A stretch of DNA of 64,000 nucleotides, taken from Epiperipatus broadwayi (lineage: Eukaryota > Onychophora > Udeonychophora > Euonychophora > Peripatidae). Location: contig JAQFVV010006844.1 in the NCBI GenBank assembly GCA_028023455.1, forward strand, positions 237,302 to 301,301, given 5' to 3'. Positions 45,961 through 57,784 of the stretch are shown one piece after another. The notes beneath the pieces were generated by a model that saw only the letters and a program-made list of their open reading frames with translations, was not told the origin of the DNA and made no database searches. Numbering within the stretch: the first letter of the stretch is position 1; every line of letters starts with the position of its first letter. The position numbers and the translations under genes are program-made.

Positions 45961-46370
45961 GAATTGAAACAAACATATTAATAATTACTCATTAAAAGAA
46001 AAACCTTGAATTCGTATTTAAAGTTTTTAAAAATATAAAGCTTTAATTAATACTACTGTGGAATTATTTTATAAATAAATTGTTTTATATTCAACTTTTA
46101 ATGCACTTTTATTTTTTAAATAGAAAATCATAACACTCTATAAAAGTCACTATTAAAAAATCTTGAAAACATAAAGTGTTTTTTAAATAGAAACAATGCA
46201 AAAACACTTATCTTTATTAAAAATACCTTTTAATAATGTTTTTCAGGTACTTTTAAAAATTAAAAAAAAAATCTTTTGTCATAGAGTTTTCTTGATTTAT
46301 TTTTAATGTCTTCATTAGAATTTATTATATACATATACAACAACAGTAAATAAGTTACGGATTTTATATA
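45961..46370. other. Unassigned AT-rich DNA
   Basis: Nothing recognised. Confidence 0.5.
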
Positions 46371-46468
46371 TATATATGAACTTTTCCCAGGGATTAATAT
46401 TCATATATATATAAGTATATATATATATATATATATATATATGAACTTTTCCCAGGGATTAATATTCT
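46371..46468. repeat. Tandem duplication with expanded (AT)n
   Basis: TATATGAACTTTTCCCAGGG followed by ATTAATATTC occurs twice (46371-46402 and about 46437-46468), separated by an (AT)n tract. Confidence 0.92.
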
Positions 46469-47154
46469 GTATTACACTAGATTAATATCCCAATACTGGT
46501 TTATTAAGTAAAAACACTCAATCCAAAGCATAAAATAAAACTTTTTAAGAGAAAAGAATGGACCATTTTATCACTTTTACCTAACTTCATTAATATAAGC
46601 ACATCTGCTTGTAAATGGTCCATTCTTTTTTTTCAAAAATTTTTATCTTGTATTTTGGGTTGAGAGTATTTTATTTATTTAATAAACAAGCGTTTGGGTG
46701 TGTGTGTATATATATAGTATATCAGAATGCTAAAACACAAGCACTGCTTGCATGTATGATTATATATACAAATATTCTTAATTTCTTTTGCATATATGGT
46801 ATATATGTGTAGTTAAACTTATGTTAACTTAACATAGAAAATAATTTTAATCCATAAAAATCATTTTTATGAAAAATTGTCATATTTATTTTTCCCTTTT
46901 CATCCACATCTCGATAGAACTTGGCTGCTATATCAAGTGTATTGAGTCATACTTTACAATTTTGGCTATATGTTACATGTCATGAAATTAACGTTCAATA
47001 ACATGCCTAATCTGATCTATCCATCCTATTGGAAAATGAACATATGGACAGTAGCCTCCATTTTTATTCAATGACAAGATTTTTCAACATATGCCATAAT
47101 TTGTTTTCTTAGTATAATTGTCTGACTCTCCTTTGATCTTGGATTGTTTTAAAA
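46469..47154. other. Unassigned AT-rich DNA
   Basis: A short inverted pair AATGGACCATT/AAATGGTCCATT at about 46557 and 46614. Nothing else recognised. Confidence 0.5.
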
Positions 47155-47746
47155 TAGATTCAGTCTTCACATAATCAGTATATTTTATGCTTGCTCATAA
47201 CTGTTATTAAAACAGGCAAAACTCTCTATACAGCAGTGCCACCTAGTGCAAGCCAGAGTGGAGAGGTTTGCCTGTTTTAATAACAGTTATGAGCAAGCAT
47301 AAGAAATAGTAAGCATGTAATGTTTGGTCGTTTGATATGATTCTTGCCTAATAGGATAGTAGTGGCTATGGTTATTAAAGAACCAAAGACACCAAAATGT
47401 ATGGGTACTGAACTGAGTTCAGACCTATATGACTGTATAAGCTAATGAGCTTGGATTGAAAATATTAGTGTGTTTTCAATTTTATTCTCATAGTTTTGTA
47501 GTTAAGTAGAGATAAATGGTGGCTGCTGGAGGGTTGCATTAGATTCTAATATTTAAGTGCAGTGCTCTCAGATCCAAGGCTCATCACTGATGAAGGTCAC
47601 AAGCCAGAAACTAGTCTGGGAATATTGGATGAGTAGGCACCAGATAGGGATTTTATGCACAAGCCTTCTGGCATTCATTGATTACTCTGACTTGCATCGA
47701 GTGGCACTACTTTATGGAGAGTTTTGCCTGTTTTAGATTCAGTCTT
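47155..47746 (+). mobile_element. HHR element family C, longer-than-unit copy with 13-bp TSD
   Basis: Element 47168-47733 lies between exact TAGATTCAGTCTT repeats (47155-47167 and 47734-47746). An inverted 5' part (47185-47260) is followed by a plus-sense run from GAGAGGTTTGCCTGTTTT (47261) through TGGCTATGGTTATTAAAG, CTGAACTGAGTTCAG, the ribozyme at 47572-47630 and back to GAGAGTTTTGCCTGTTTT (47717): a period of 456. This agrees with the 455 measured at 18334-18789. Confidence 0.88.
47572..47630 (+). ncRNA. Hammerhead ribozyme motif, family C
   Basis: ATCCAA, TCATCA, CTGATGA (47587-47593), stem II GGT/GCC with loop CACAA, GAAA (47607-47610), CTAGTC (palindromic stem III, GTC 47614-47616), TGGGAA, TTGGAT (47625-47630). 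The core is complete; inner stem I has mismatches. Confidence 0.78.
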
Positions 47747-48338
47747 ATGGGCTAAAAATTAGTATTTTCTGATACTTCATGCATTTTTTTCACCAGATTT
47801 TGTTTTGGAATGTCTATGTTTTAGTGGGGTAAGTAGTAATTAAAAATAACCAAATGTTTATTGCTTGAAATATCATAAGCTGTCAGAAGCAAAAGCTCTC
47901 TGAACATTACCAGTGTATTAAACCATATAGCAATTGAAAAAATAAGATAATTGATCAATTTTAAATATTAATTTTATCTTTTCATTTGTTCACATGTTTT
48001 TGTCAATTATCAGTTGTCTAAATAAAAATGTTCAACTTTCTCTTTGTTGTGCTATAATTCAATTTTGAGTTTTTATTTAATACTTGTATGTAATTCTTAT
48101 ATATTGCTAGTTGATAAATAATTATTGTTTTAAATATTTTTCCTCTGTAACATGATGCCAAATGTGGCAATTTTATTTTTTATCATTTTAAAGTTATTTA
48201 TTTAGTTATTGTTCAATAATTTGACAGGTTAACAATCTTCTTGAGTGCTATAAATGACAAAATTTCATTGTATTTTTTTAAATAAAATGCAATTTTGTGA
48301 TACCCATAATAATACATTATAGAAAATATCTATAACAT
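47747..48338. other. Unassigned AT-rich DNA
   Basis: Nothing recognised. Confidence 0.5.
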
Positions 48339-48412
48339 ATATATATATATATGAAAATATTTAATATGGGGAGTTATATATATATATATATGAAAATATT
48401 TAATATGGGGAG
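48339..48412. repeat. 37-bp tandem duplication with (AT)n
   Basis: (AT)n, TATGAAAATATTTAATATGG, GGAGTTA occurs twice head to tail. Confidence 0.93.
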
Positions 48413-49201
48413 TTATCTATTTATAATACTTAATTAGAAAGTACTTTGCCTAGAATAGTAGCTAATGAAAACTAATTGTTCTAGGTAAAGTGCTTTATAA
48501 TTAAGAAATTATAAATGGATAATTTTACACATTAAATATTTCTATCTAAAATATTCATTAAAATATTATATATATTACATTCATATATTAAAGGGCAATT
48601 CATGGTTTTCCTTCAGTGGATGCAACTCACTATCACTATTAATTATCACATGACAATTGTCAAGAAAGAGATAATCTTCTTGATTATTAAAAAATGATAA
48701 TATTCTATCTTCATTAAACAATTTGATACTAATCACAATGGACAATTTGCAAATAAAAATATTTTCAAGGATATTTTAAAGGAGATCTAATGTTTCTAAA
48801 GAATAAGCTTGGCCCATTCCATTATGCCTTGATACCTGCAAAATGTCTCAGTTTATTGACCTTCTGTGAATATATTAAAAATGTTAAAGATAATCATTTC
48901 ATAGACTTCACTTTTGAAACTCTTTTTTTGACACTATAAAACTGTTTTCAAAGATATTAATGCTCTTTTATGATCAACTAAATCTTTTTAAATATTATAA
49001 CAACTTTCCATCTATGAAAAATATTTCAAAGTTTTACCAGATTTCAAGATTCGCTTCTATATCTAATATCATTTTGTGATATACATAAATAATGGTTGAA
49101 ATTATTTATTGGACTCTTTTTATTAATTGTTAAATGTTTTAACATATAGGTTAATATATAACACAACATTTTATGTGGTATTATTCTCCTATCTTTTTCA
49201 G
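48413..49201. other. Unassigned AT-rich DNA
   Basis: A small imperfect inverted pair (CTAATTAGAAAGTACTTTGCC and its complement) at about 48428-48510. It ends in the acceptor-like TATTCTCCTATCTTTTTCAG. Confidence 0.5.
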
Positions 49202-49277
49202 GTGGTTGTTTTTGACTGACAACAGGACCAGCATGAAAAGTGAACCAGAGACATCTATATTTGCAAACATGTATTAA
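49202..49277 (+). CDS. Candidate terminal exon of a host gene (unidentified)
   Basis: A textbook acceptor (CTCCTATCTTTTTCAG ending at 49201) is followed by G then 24 codons and TAA: WLFLTDNRTSMKSEPETSIF then ANMY. Composition (polar, N-glycosylation-like NRT, acidic) is unlike the surrounding DNA, whose random frames are rich in I, K, N, F and Y. An AATAAA lies at 49619-49624, 340 bases downstream, and could be the polyadenylation signal. I cannot name the protein. The candidate exon at 24012-24134 is on the same strand. Confidence 0.42.
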
Positions 49278-49926
49278 AAATGATGCTCTAACAAATTAAA
49301 TATAACTATAACACCATTATAACAAAGTTTCAGATAAAGACATGCATGATAATATTTGACAGATTTTAAATCAAGTCCTAGATATTTTTATGCCATCACT
49401 AGGTTGCAAAACTTTTTGTTTTAATGTAAATTAAGAGATAAGAAAACAATTTTAACATTGCTCAGTAAATTATTTAGTATTTTGTAATATATTTATTTTT
49501 CCAGTCTCACTCCATACATCAGCATGTTAAATAACTACTGGCAAAACACTTCTTGTATCTTCACAAAAATTTCAGACAATTTTTTAGAATGTCCATTTGG
49601 TATATTTTATACACAGTCAATAAAATTATATATATACAGACTGAAAACTGGTCATTCTTTTTGACTTTGGGATTTTATTGATATAAACAAAGTTATTTAA
49701 GTAATTATAATAATAAAAAGAAAAAATACTTAAAAAGTATTCTGTACTTATTGTTTTAAAATATTAATAAAAAAATATTTATTGAATAAAATTAAATATA
49801 ATTTATTAATATAATTGAAATGCATTTGGTTGATATAATTTATCAAGCATAATTTATTAGTAAATATTATTTAAATCAGATTATTTTAAAAAAATTAAAA
49901 TAATTTCTTACATTTTCTTAATAATA
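49278..49926. other. AT-rich DNA, possible 3' UTR
   Basis: If the preceding exon is real, the first part is 3' UTR up to the AATAAA at 49619. Otherwise unassigned. Confidence 0.4.
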
Positions 49927-50290
49927 AAATTTAATCAGCAATTTAAGCTATTGTGCACTTTTTTAAGTGTTAAATAATAAATGAATACTTCCACTTCCAA
50001 CACAAGATATAGTATTTAGGAAAGAATAAAATGAATCCACTTATTCAATCCAACTCAAATGCTTATATATGGGCCCATATATAAGCATTTGGGTTGGATT
50101 GAATAAGTGGATTCATTTCATAAGTACTTAAGATTTTCCCATATATAAGCATTTGGGTTGGATTGAATAAGTGGATTCATTTTATTCTTTCCTAAATACT
50201 ATATATTGTGTTGGAAGTGGAAGTACTCATTTATTATTTAACACTCGTAAAAAAGTGCACAATAGCTTAAATGGCTGATTAAATTTATTA
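49927..50290. repeat. Fold-back with duplicated inner arm
   Basis: Arms about 49927-50072 and 50130-50290 are inverted copies (CCACTTCCAACACAAGATAT against ATATTGTGTTGGAAGTGG). The segment CATATATAAGCATTTGGGTT with ATTGAATAAGTGG is present in direct order at 50073-50120 and again at 50139-50182, so part of the arm is repeated. Confidence 0.85.
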
Positions 50291-50581
50291 CAATTAGAAA
50301 CAGCGCTAAAAATAAATGTTTAATAATAAAAATATGTAGCAGAAAATTTGGTGATGAAAATTATAGCCTTTTTATATTCTATTTCATAAATTGTGGACAT
50401 TTGATGTGCATAATTTTTTGTTAACATTTTTTAATAATTAATATTTACCTCAAAATTATAAAATATTTATTTTACAACTAATATACAATTTAACTCGACT
50501 TGATTTTTTTAACAATTTTCAACATTTTTTGTAAATGAATTTCTCTATAAGAATTGCTATCCATGATAAGATCTTTTTAAA
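50291..50581. other. Unassigned AT-rich DNA
   Basis: Nothing recognised. Confidence 0.5.
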
Positions 50582-50705
50582 AGAATAAATGTTTAATCAA
50601 GCATTGGTGACCTAGTGGTTAGCATAGCTGGCTTCCAAGCAGCTAGCCCAGGTTCGCTTCCTGGACAATGCATTTGACATATGGAAAAAATAGAATAAAT
50701 GTTTA
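50582..50705 (+). mobile_element. tRNA-Gly(UCC)-derived SINE (type G) with 14-bp TSD
   Basis: Exact AGAATAAATGTTTA repeats (50582-50595 and 50692-50705) flank TCAAGCATTGGTGACC, TAGTGGTTAGCATAGC, TGGCTTCCAAGCAGC, B box GGTTCGCTTCCTGG, ACAATGCATTTGACATATGG and an A-run. Anticodon TCC is preserved. Confidence 0.93.
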
Positions 50706-52419
50706 GCATAGTATTGCAAAGTTATTGCTTCTATAGATATATACAGTTGAAAATCAATAATTGATAAAGTGATGTGATTTTTAACCATACCTTGTAATCA
50801 ATGAAGGTTGACATCAAAGTGATTAAATATTAAATGATATATCATCACTGTTTTTTTCTCTGCATTTTTTGGAAAATAAATTTCTTACATAAAATTATAT
50901 ATTATTTGCTTTTATATGTTAGACACAACTATGAATAAATATATTCACTCAGTATACCTACAAACTGGTTTAATTTTTTAACAACTCAACTTTTTCATTA
51001 GTGTATTTTTATCATATATTTCCTATGATGCCATTGTGGATCCCTTAAACTGTTTTACAAATGAACACATAACAAATGTCAGTTTTATAAAAACTAATGT
51101 AACTTACTAACTATGATTTATATTCTAACTACACCTGTAACAAAAATTCTGAGTTTTTCATTCTCCATAGAATATGGTTATTAATCTGCAACTGTTACAA
51201 ATGGTGTATAATATTATGATCAATTTTCAAATGCCCTAATTTCATATTATATTTTAATTTAACAGATGCTCCTCTTAATACCTTCCAAAGCATGTATTTA
51301 TTTAGAAAAAAATCAAATTAGTTTGAATTTATCTCATGTAGTTTAAATTTTATGCCATCTTTCAGTTAGAGGGGTATCTCATACTGCTTGTAGTCTAAAC
51401 AGGTATAAATTACCTATTTTAAAGGACACTTTTTTTGCTATTTTAAACAAATATAAAAATTTATTGTAACTGATGGAACAATAATAAAAAGCAATTTTTT
51501 TATTATAATAACTGATTATAAGAAAGAATCAACTGAGTCCAATAAAAGAAAAGTAATGTAATTTCTCCATTTTTACAATTTTATAGTTATTTTTTAAATT
51601 TTTTTTATAAAAGCATTTTAACATATATTATAAATAATACTTATAATAAAAAATTTAATTTCAAAGGATATTTATTAATAAAACAAATTTGTGTCTGCAC
51701 GATGATAAAAGTTTTTCAATTTCTTTTTTACTTGTTTTTGTTACTGAGGTATAATCTTGAATGGCAATAATTCTGAATGCATGTTTAGAAAATAAATTTG
51801 ATATCTATTGAAAATTCATAGAATTATAATTAATAATAGTTTTCTTCAAGTGTAAGTTTTGGTAATGAAAATTGTATTATTTATTTGTTCTTTGATATCC
51901 TTAAAGTAAATCATGAAAAATATGCTTTTAAAATCTTCTATTCTATCCCACGTTGTAAATTTCTAAATTATATATTACTGTGTCTAATATATCAAACTTT
52001 AATTTGATCATACATTGCATATTTTAAGTTACAATAATTTTTTAACTATGGATTTTTTTCATAATGACATAAACATCTATATTTTGATCCAATTTTCTAT
52101 TACAATATTTTGTCAGTATTTCAAAAACTGTGCTAAAATTTAAGATTATATAAAAATTATAAACATTTAATATATTGTTGTTATGAGAGGGAATCCATTT
52201 CAGCTATCTCACTGGAAGGGACAAGCAATAGTTTATTTAGAAAAGGATTTCTGACTTTCATATGACTTGACTTGTGTTTAAGAAAATACCTATTTTTGAA
52301 ACCTGATCATTTTTGCTAACTCTAGATTATTTGAGTTATGAGTATGTTAATACCGCTGTCTAGTTGAGATTAGTAAACAATAACAAAGTGATAATATTTA
52401 ATTATTGGTGGATGCTGTT
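50706..52419. other. Unassigned AT-rich DNA
   Basis: No gene or repeat family recognised over 1.7 kb. Confidence 0.5.
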
Positions 52420-53165
52420 AGCCATTGCTTGCAACTTTTTAATGTAATTTATTTGAATGTATCCAATTTAGGGGCTGCATTATAAACTTTAATATATGGC
52501 AAACTATCCATACAGTAATCCCACATAGTGCAAGCCATATCAATCAATGGATGCTAGAATATTTGCGCAATAAAATCCCTACCTAGTGCCTATTCCTCCA
52601 ATACCTTCAGGCTAGTTTTTTGTTTGTGACATCATTAATGAGCACTGCATGCAGATCATTGGATTTAATGCAACTCTCCAGCAGCCATATTTTAATAATT
52701 TATTTAATTAAAAAGCTATGAATCCAAAATGAAAAAAGCAATAATGTTTTCAATCCAAGATAAATCATTTGTATAGTCATCCTGGTTTGAACCCAGTTCA
52801 GTATCTATACATTTTGATATATATGGTCATTTAATAGCCATAAACACAATTAATTTTGTTTTTCATTTTAGGTTTAAAGCTTTATAGTTAAGTAAATAGT
52901 TAAAAGGGTGCTGCATGAGATCCAAAGGTCTAGGTGCAGTGCTTTCAGATCCAAGGCTGCTCCTGGATGAAATGCCACAAGTTAGAAACTAATCTGGGGA
53001 TATTTGAGAATTAGATATTAGATAAAAATTTCATGTACAAATGGTTTAGCATTTATTCACTATTATGGCTTGCACTAGGTGGCATTACTGTATGAAGAGT
53101 TTGCTACTGCTTTAACTGCTTGGGTAAACATTAGAAGCAGTAATCATGTGATGTTTTAGTGGTTT
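52420..53165. mobile_element. HHR element family C, old inverted copy
   Basis: Minus-sense from 52495 (GGCAAACTATCCATACAG, CTACCTAGTGCCTATTCC, a decayed core, TTGAACCCAGTTCAGTATC) then plus-sense to 53110 (TAGGTGCAGTGCTTTCAG, ATCCAAGGCTGCTCC, GGATGAAATGCCACAAG, GAAACTAATCTGGGG). Neither core is intact. Confidence 0.7.
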
Positions 53166-53229
53166 ACAACCTTAGTGGGTTTAGTTATTTTAATTATTTT
53201 AGTTTAATTACATTTACTCAATGTAAAAA

Positions 53230-53405
53230 ATACTAAAACAGAGTTTAGATACAAAATTTAGTAAGATTTTTTGTACCAAGTATACTTTCAATGCTTTTGC
53301 ATCATATTCATAGTTAGTCTGCCGAATATGACCCAAAAGCATTGAAAGTATATTTGGTACAATAAATCTTACTAAATTTTATATTTAAACTCTGTTTTAG
53401 TATTT
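53230..53405. repeat. Short fold-back related to 42430-43138
   Basis: Arms (ACAGAGTTTAGATACAAAA ... AAGTATACTTTCAATGC and its complement) around 53300-53340. The same arms occur at 42440-42560. Confidence 0.8.
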
Positions 53406-53892
53406 TTAACATTAATAGTTATAATGACCGAATATCAAAATATAATTATATTTAATCAGTATTTGGGTGAACAAGCATGTGTGTAAAATTCAAGCATCAT
53501 ATATATATATAATTAAGATTGTATTCCCCCCCTCCCCCCAAAAGAAAAAGGTTATCCAAAAATAGTGAGTCCTAATAAATAACAATAAGAAAAAAAATTA
53601 TGCTTAGTTCGAAAGAGAAAGATATTTCTTAACATTATCTTTGAAGTATGTCATTTTATATGAAGAAATTGATAGAAAAAAGATTACATATAGATATGCC
53701 ATGAAGCACCAAGGTCCAGTAAAATTTTAAAATACGATATAGATTGAGTTAAATGATATAAGGATGATAAGGATAACTATATCAAGTAGATTGTTTAATT
53801 TAGGATCAGGCTGAGCTAGTGAAAGTATTATAGAAGAACAATAACGATTAGATTGTATATAAAAGAGTTGTGGATCAGAGCTATACAATGAT

Positions 53893-53955
<63 letters not shown>

Positions 53956-54239
53956 AAGGAAAATAAGAAATACATTGATGATAAATAAAATTACACTATT
54001 TTGAATGAGCTGCTATTTTGAATGAAATAATATATGAAGACTGAATTGAAAATTTTTATTTAGATATGGAAAAAATATTTAGTAAAAGATCAAATTTAAG
54101 AGAGAAGAAAAAAAGAGAAGATAATGAATACAAAATTACGTTACTGAGAAACAATTTTGGTAATTGAAATGTTATAATCATGCATTGTATGTGCAGGGGG
54201 AGGGGTAAGCCTGTATAATGTATTATATTACATATTGAA
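53406..54239. other. AT-rich DNA with (GA)n microsatellite
   Basis: Holds a C-rich run at 53527-53538 and (GA)n at 53897-53952. No gene recognised. Confidence 0.6.
53897..53952 (+). repeat. (GA)n microsatellite
   Basis: About 28 GA units. On the other strand it yields a false S-L repeat frame. Confidence 0.97.
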
Positions 54240-54655
54240 ACATCGTGCCCATCCCTCACATATGTATGTAAAATGGATTATTCTCTGGTACATGAGGGGT
54301 CAGAATGACTAACGTCAACATAGATAGAATGACAACATTGGCACTAACGTGGGCTTTGAATGTTCCATCATCAGATTTTCAATGAAATGGATGGCTGAAA
54401 TGGTGAGTTGGTGTAGTTTGAAGCCTGTTCATTAAAGTATGAAGATTGGCTATCTTAGTATAAAGCTGAGCACTGATTGTATATATGTTTGGAGATGGTA
54501 ATCTGGACCAACTGATGATTGCTGGTTTAGCATGAAATATGTATATTGGTGATTATTTATCTTTTCAACATGTGTGTGATCAGGTGGGTCAGCAATATGA
54601 GATGGCATGTAGAGTTGAGTGTCGTGTGAAAGTCTGAGTTTGAATCCCTTATAAA
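54240..54655 (+). repeat. Interspersed repeat family B
   Basis: ACATGAGGGGTCAGAATGAC, CCATCATCAGATTTTCAAT, GGTAATCTGGACCAACTGAT, GGTTTAGCATGAAATATG, and the arm AAAGTCTGAGTTTGAATCCC. It is colinear with 11570-11945. Confidence 0.82.
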
Positions 54656-55170
54656 TTATGCTAAAAGTAAATGTAATATGTGATTTTTAAAATGTTGCAA
54701 ACAAATATTAGTTTGTTGTAGTGGAGTTATTGAATGTACTTATTACTTTAAAAAATGATAGCGGTCATTTATTTTTTTTTAATTGCTTTAGAAGGTGACA
54801 ATTTACATTAAGTTTAAACAGCATTTGCAATTGTTATATATATATATATATCGCTATCTCATGGAGCATTAATAGTGTATTTACCTGACATGAGTTTGAT
54901 TTGGATTTGAATCTAGCTCAGATAAAACTTGATATTTTTTTGAATTCTAATTAGATATAGTTTTTTTTTTTTTTGGCAAAAGCTAACCCTGAAAAATCAT
55001 CGTACAATAATCAGTAAACTGCATCTCGATATTTCTTATCTAGAAAACAAAACAAGAATAAAAAATTCTCGCTAAACTGACAGTTAAAAAGATTTTATGA
55101 GGAGCAATACCTGCCCTAACATACATTATTTAAAAAACTGTTTTATTCTTTTTTATTAAAAAAAATTATA
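54656..55170. other. Unassigned AT-rich DNA
   Basis: An (AT)n tract near 54838. Nothing else recognised. Confidence 0.5.
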
Positions 55171-55294
55171 GGAATATTTCATTTTTTTCTCTTTCATTTG
55201 TCAAATGCGTTGACCGGGAAGCGAATCCGGGCTAGCTGCTTGGAAGGCAGCTATGCTAACCAATAGGCCACCAACGCTTGACCGGAATATTTCA
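55171..55294 (-). mobile_element. tRNA-Gly(UCC)-derived SINE (type G) with TSD
   Basis: GGAATATTTCA repeats (55171-55181 and 55284-55294) flank a minus-strand unit: GTCAAGCGTTGGTGGCC, TATTGGTTAGCATAGC, TGCCTTCCAAGCAGC, GATTCGCTTCCCGG, TCAACGCATTTGACAAATG. It is the copy closest to a real tRNA-Gly(UCC). GTCAA and TTTGAC extend the acceptor stem. Confidence 0.92.
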
Positions 55295-57042
55295 ATTTTC
55301 TATCCCCCCAAAAAAACAAAAAACAACAACATCAGTTTTGTCAGGGTTTTTTTTATCTCTCCGTAATTTCAAAAGATTATAATTTTATGTTGTATATTTC
55401 TGTGATAATGGTCATTTATTATTGATTTTAAGTCTAGAGAAGTATAAGTGAGGTTATTAGGTGTTAATGCAGTCAAAATATATGTTAGAAAAGAAGAGCT
55501 AAGAATAATAATCTCTCGCAAAGTTTATACAAAATGATGTTAATCACATTTATATAAACGCGCACACACATTTAGACAAAATAATTGTGATTTCATAAAT
55601 TAAGATTTAAAAAATTATTTTAACTGAATTTATTATTTCAAATGATTTAAAATTGACTATTCTTAGTGTCAGAAGATTTTATAGAAATTTAAAGATTATT
55701 AGTTTGAATTATTAAAAACATTTGATTCTGTTTTATTTTATCTGGTTTCAATCAACACACCGTTGTAGATGTTCTACACACTGACTTGCACAATTACATC
55801 TTGATCTTTCTAAATCAGGCTCTTAAGACCTGCAGAGATTTGTAACTGAACATTGATGAATACTTTGTGACAAGGAAGATTTTTGTAGCATCTGATGCTA
55901 AGGAAAGCCTATGTGATTGATACTTTCCTGCCATCAACACTTGCTCACCTTAAGACTTCTCCATACTTCTACTTGCAGAAGGATTTCTGACTTGACATGG
56001 AAATAGATGCCGCTATTATTTTAGAAAGGTCTTTCCACTCAAAGATAACAAAATTCAAAAATTACATCAGGTCTGATCCAGGTGGACTGCCAGATCCCCT
56101 GCAAATAAAGATCAGAACTTGTTCTTATGTCTTAAATCAAAAAGGAAATTATTTTTCAAACTGCCACTAAATAATAAAAAAAAATTAAATGTTATATTGA
56201 AAGAACGAACTCAAGGTTTTATCTTAATTTACTTCGCTTTTTTATTTGGATAAATAAATTCCTATCAAATACTATCAACAACAAAATATTTCACAAACCT
56301 TCTTATAATAATGAGAATTATGGTTAAAAATATTTTAAATTATTTTTTGTGTTAAATTAATAATTTTATCTTGATTTAAGAATTCCCATGATGTCTGTTT
56401 TTTTTTAAAGTAAATCTATAATATCCGCTTCATATTAAAAACATGCACACAAACTCTTTCAATATATATATATAACAATTATTTATATGTGGAGAATATA
56501 TCAATAGTACATCTGCGCATGTGCATTATACGAATAAGAACACAATTTCGTAGATATAGCTTTTACAAAAATTAAATAAAAATATAACTACTGAATTCAC
56601 ACTGACTTTTAATCATACTAAGGCTTTTATTATTTTATATTAAGACTTCAAATGAAAGCTTTTAATAAAACTAAATATGAGATTTCAAATAGGCTTAGAT
56701 AGATGATCAAGTTAATGGCCAAAACATTTAAATGCCCTAATGTCTGAATTCATGCCACTAGTATGTAAACTATATAGATATAAATTAGTTTTCATAAAAT
56801 GTAATAATGGTGACTAACGTTATCACTAACCACTCAGAAAGAATATACTCTTCCTGAATGCTTATCAAATACTTCGTAATTATTCGGTGAAATCTAAAAT
56901 CAAAGATCTGACTTTTATTGTGCTATGAGAAATTGTAATAAACAATTTTTAGCAAAAGCTTGTGTAGAATATTGAAGTTTCTTTCGTTTATAATCTTTTA
57001 TTTATTGAATCAAATTAAAACTAATAAAAGTAATTAAATGAT
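55295..57042. other. Mostly unassigned; higher-complexity block at 55740-56150
   Basis: The block 55740-56150 has clearly higher GC and balanced composition (for example CAGGTGGACTGCCAGATCCC), as an old coding or transcribed sequence would, but all frames are broken and I recognise no family. The rest is plain AT-rich DNA. Confidence 0.4.
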
Positions 57043-57160
57043 ATAGACATAATAAACACCTCCATAGTCCCCCATTCATTTTAAATCCACTTAAATAAAG
57101 ATATAATAAAAATGTAAAAAGAATGGGGAAGTATGGGGGTGTTTATTATGTCTATAAGAT
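57043..57160. repeat. Short fold-back
   Basis: ATAGACATAATAAACACC and CCCCCATTC are mirrored by GAATGGGG and GGTGTTTATTATGTCTAT; arms of about 37 bases, loop about 45. Confidence 0.88.
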
Positions 57161-57784
57161 ATTACACATGGGAAAAAAAACGGTTAATAATTCCGTGTGT
57201 GTAAAATAAATAAAAAATCAGATATATTAATCTTTAACTCAAATTTAAAGTTTATATCTGTGCTAGAGATAATCTCTAGTTTCGAAAATGATTAGTAATA
57301 ATCATTATTGTATTTATCTGAAATGGATGGCGTCAAAATTGTGAGAGGAGAAAGTTTGACACTGGTAAATAAAAATGTAACAATAAATAAATGATACAAC
57401 AATAAATGTGATGTCGTTGCAATATTTGTATATTTAACGTTATATCTTCAGATTTAAAACAAGTATTTTTTGATCAATATACATATATGCAATACATGTT
57501 GTAAAGTAAAACAAAACAATTCTGGGAAATTATAACAAAGAATAAAAAATGAATTAATTGCAAATTAGACAAACCAATAGAAAGTGTTTTTAAAATATCT
57601 GGTGTAGATTTATTATAAAACAAGCTTCTGAGCTCACAAATGCCTTAGTTTCTAAAAGATAAAAAAAAAAAAAACTAGAAGGTATTCAAACTAAAGCTTT
57701 TATTGATTTTTTTCCTACTAATTTACTGTAATAAAATATTTTTAGCAGATTAGTAATATAATATACAGCTATATCTCTTTCTTT
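57161..57784. other. Unassigned AT-rich DNA
   Basis: Nothing recognised. Confidence 0.5.

Noticed and set aside
48600-49060. Possible transposase-like sequence
   Set aside because: The composition is slightly more complex than its flanks, but no conserved motif could be followed in any frame.
53727-53975. Minus-strand open frame rich in S-L
   Set aside because: It is the complement of the (GA)n microsatellite.
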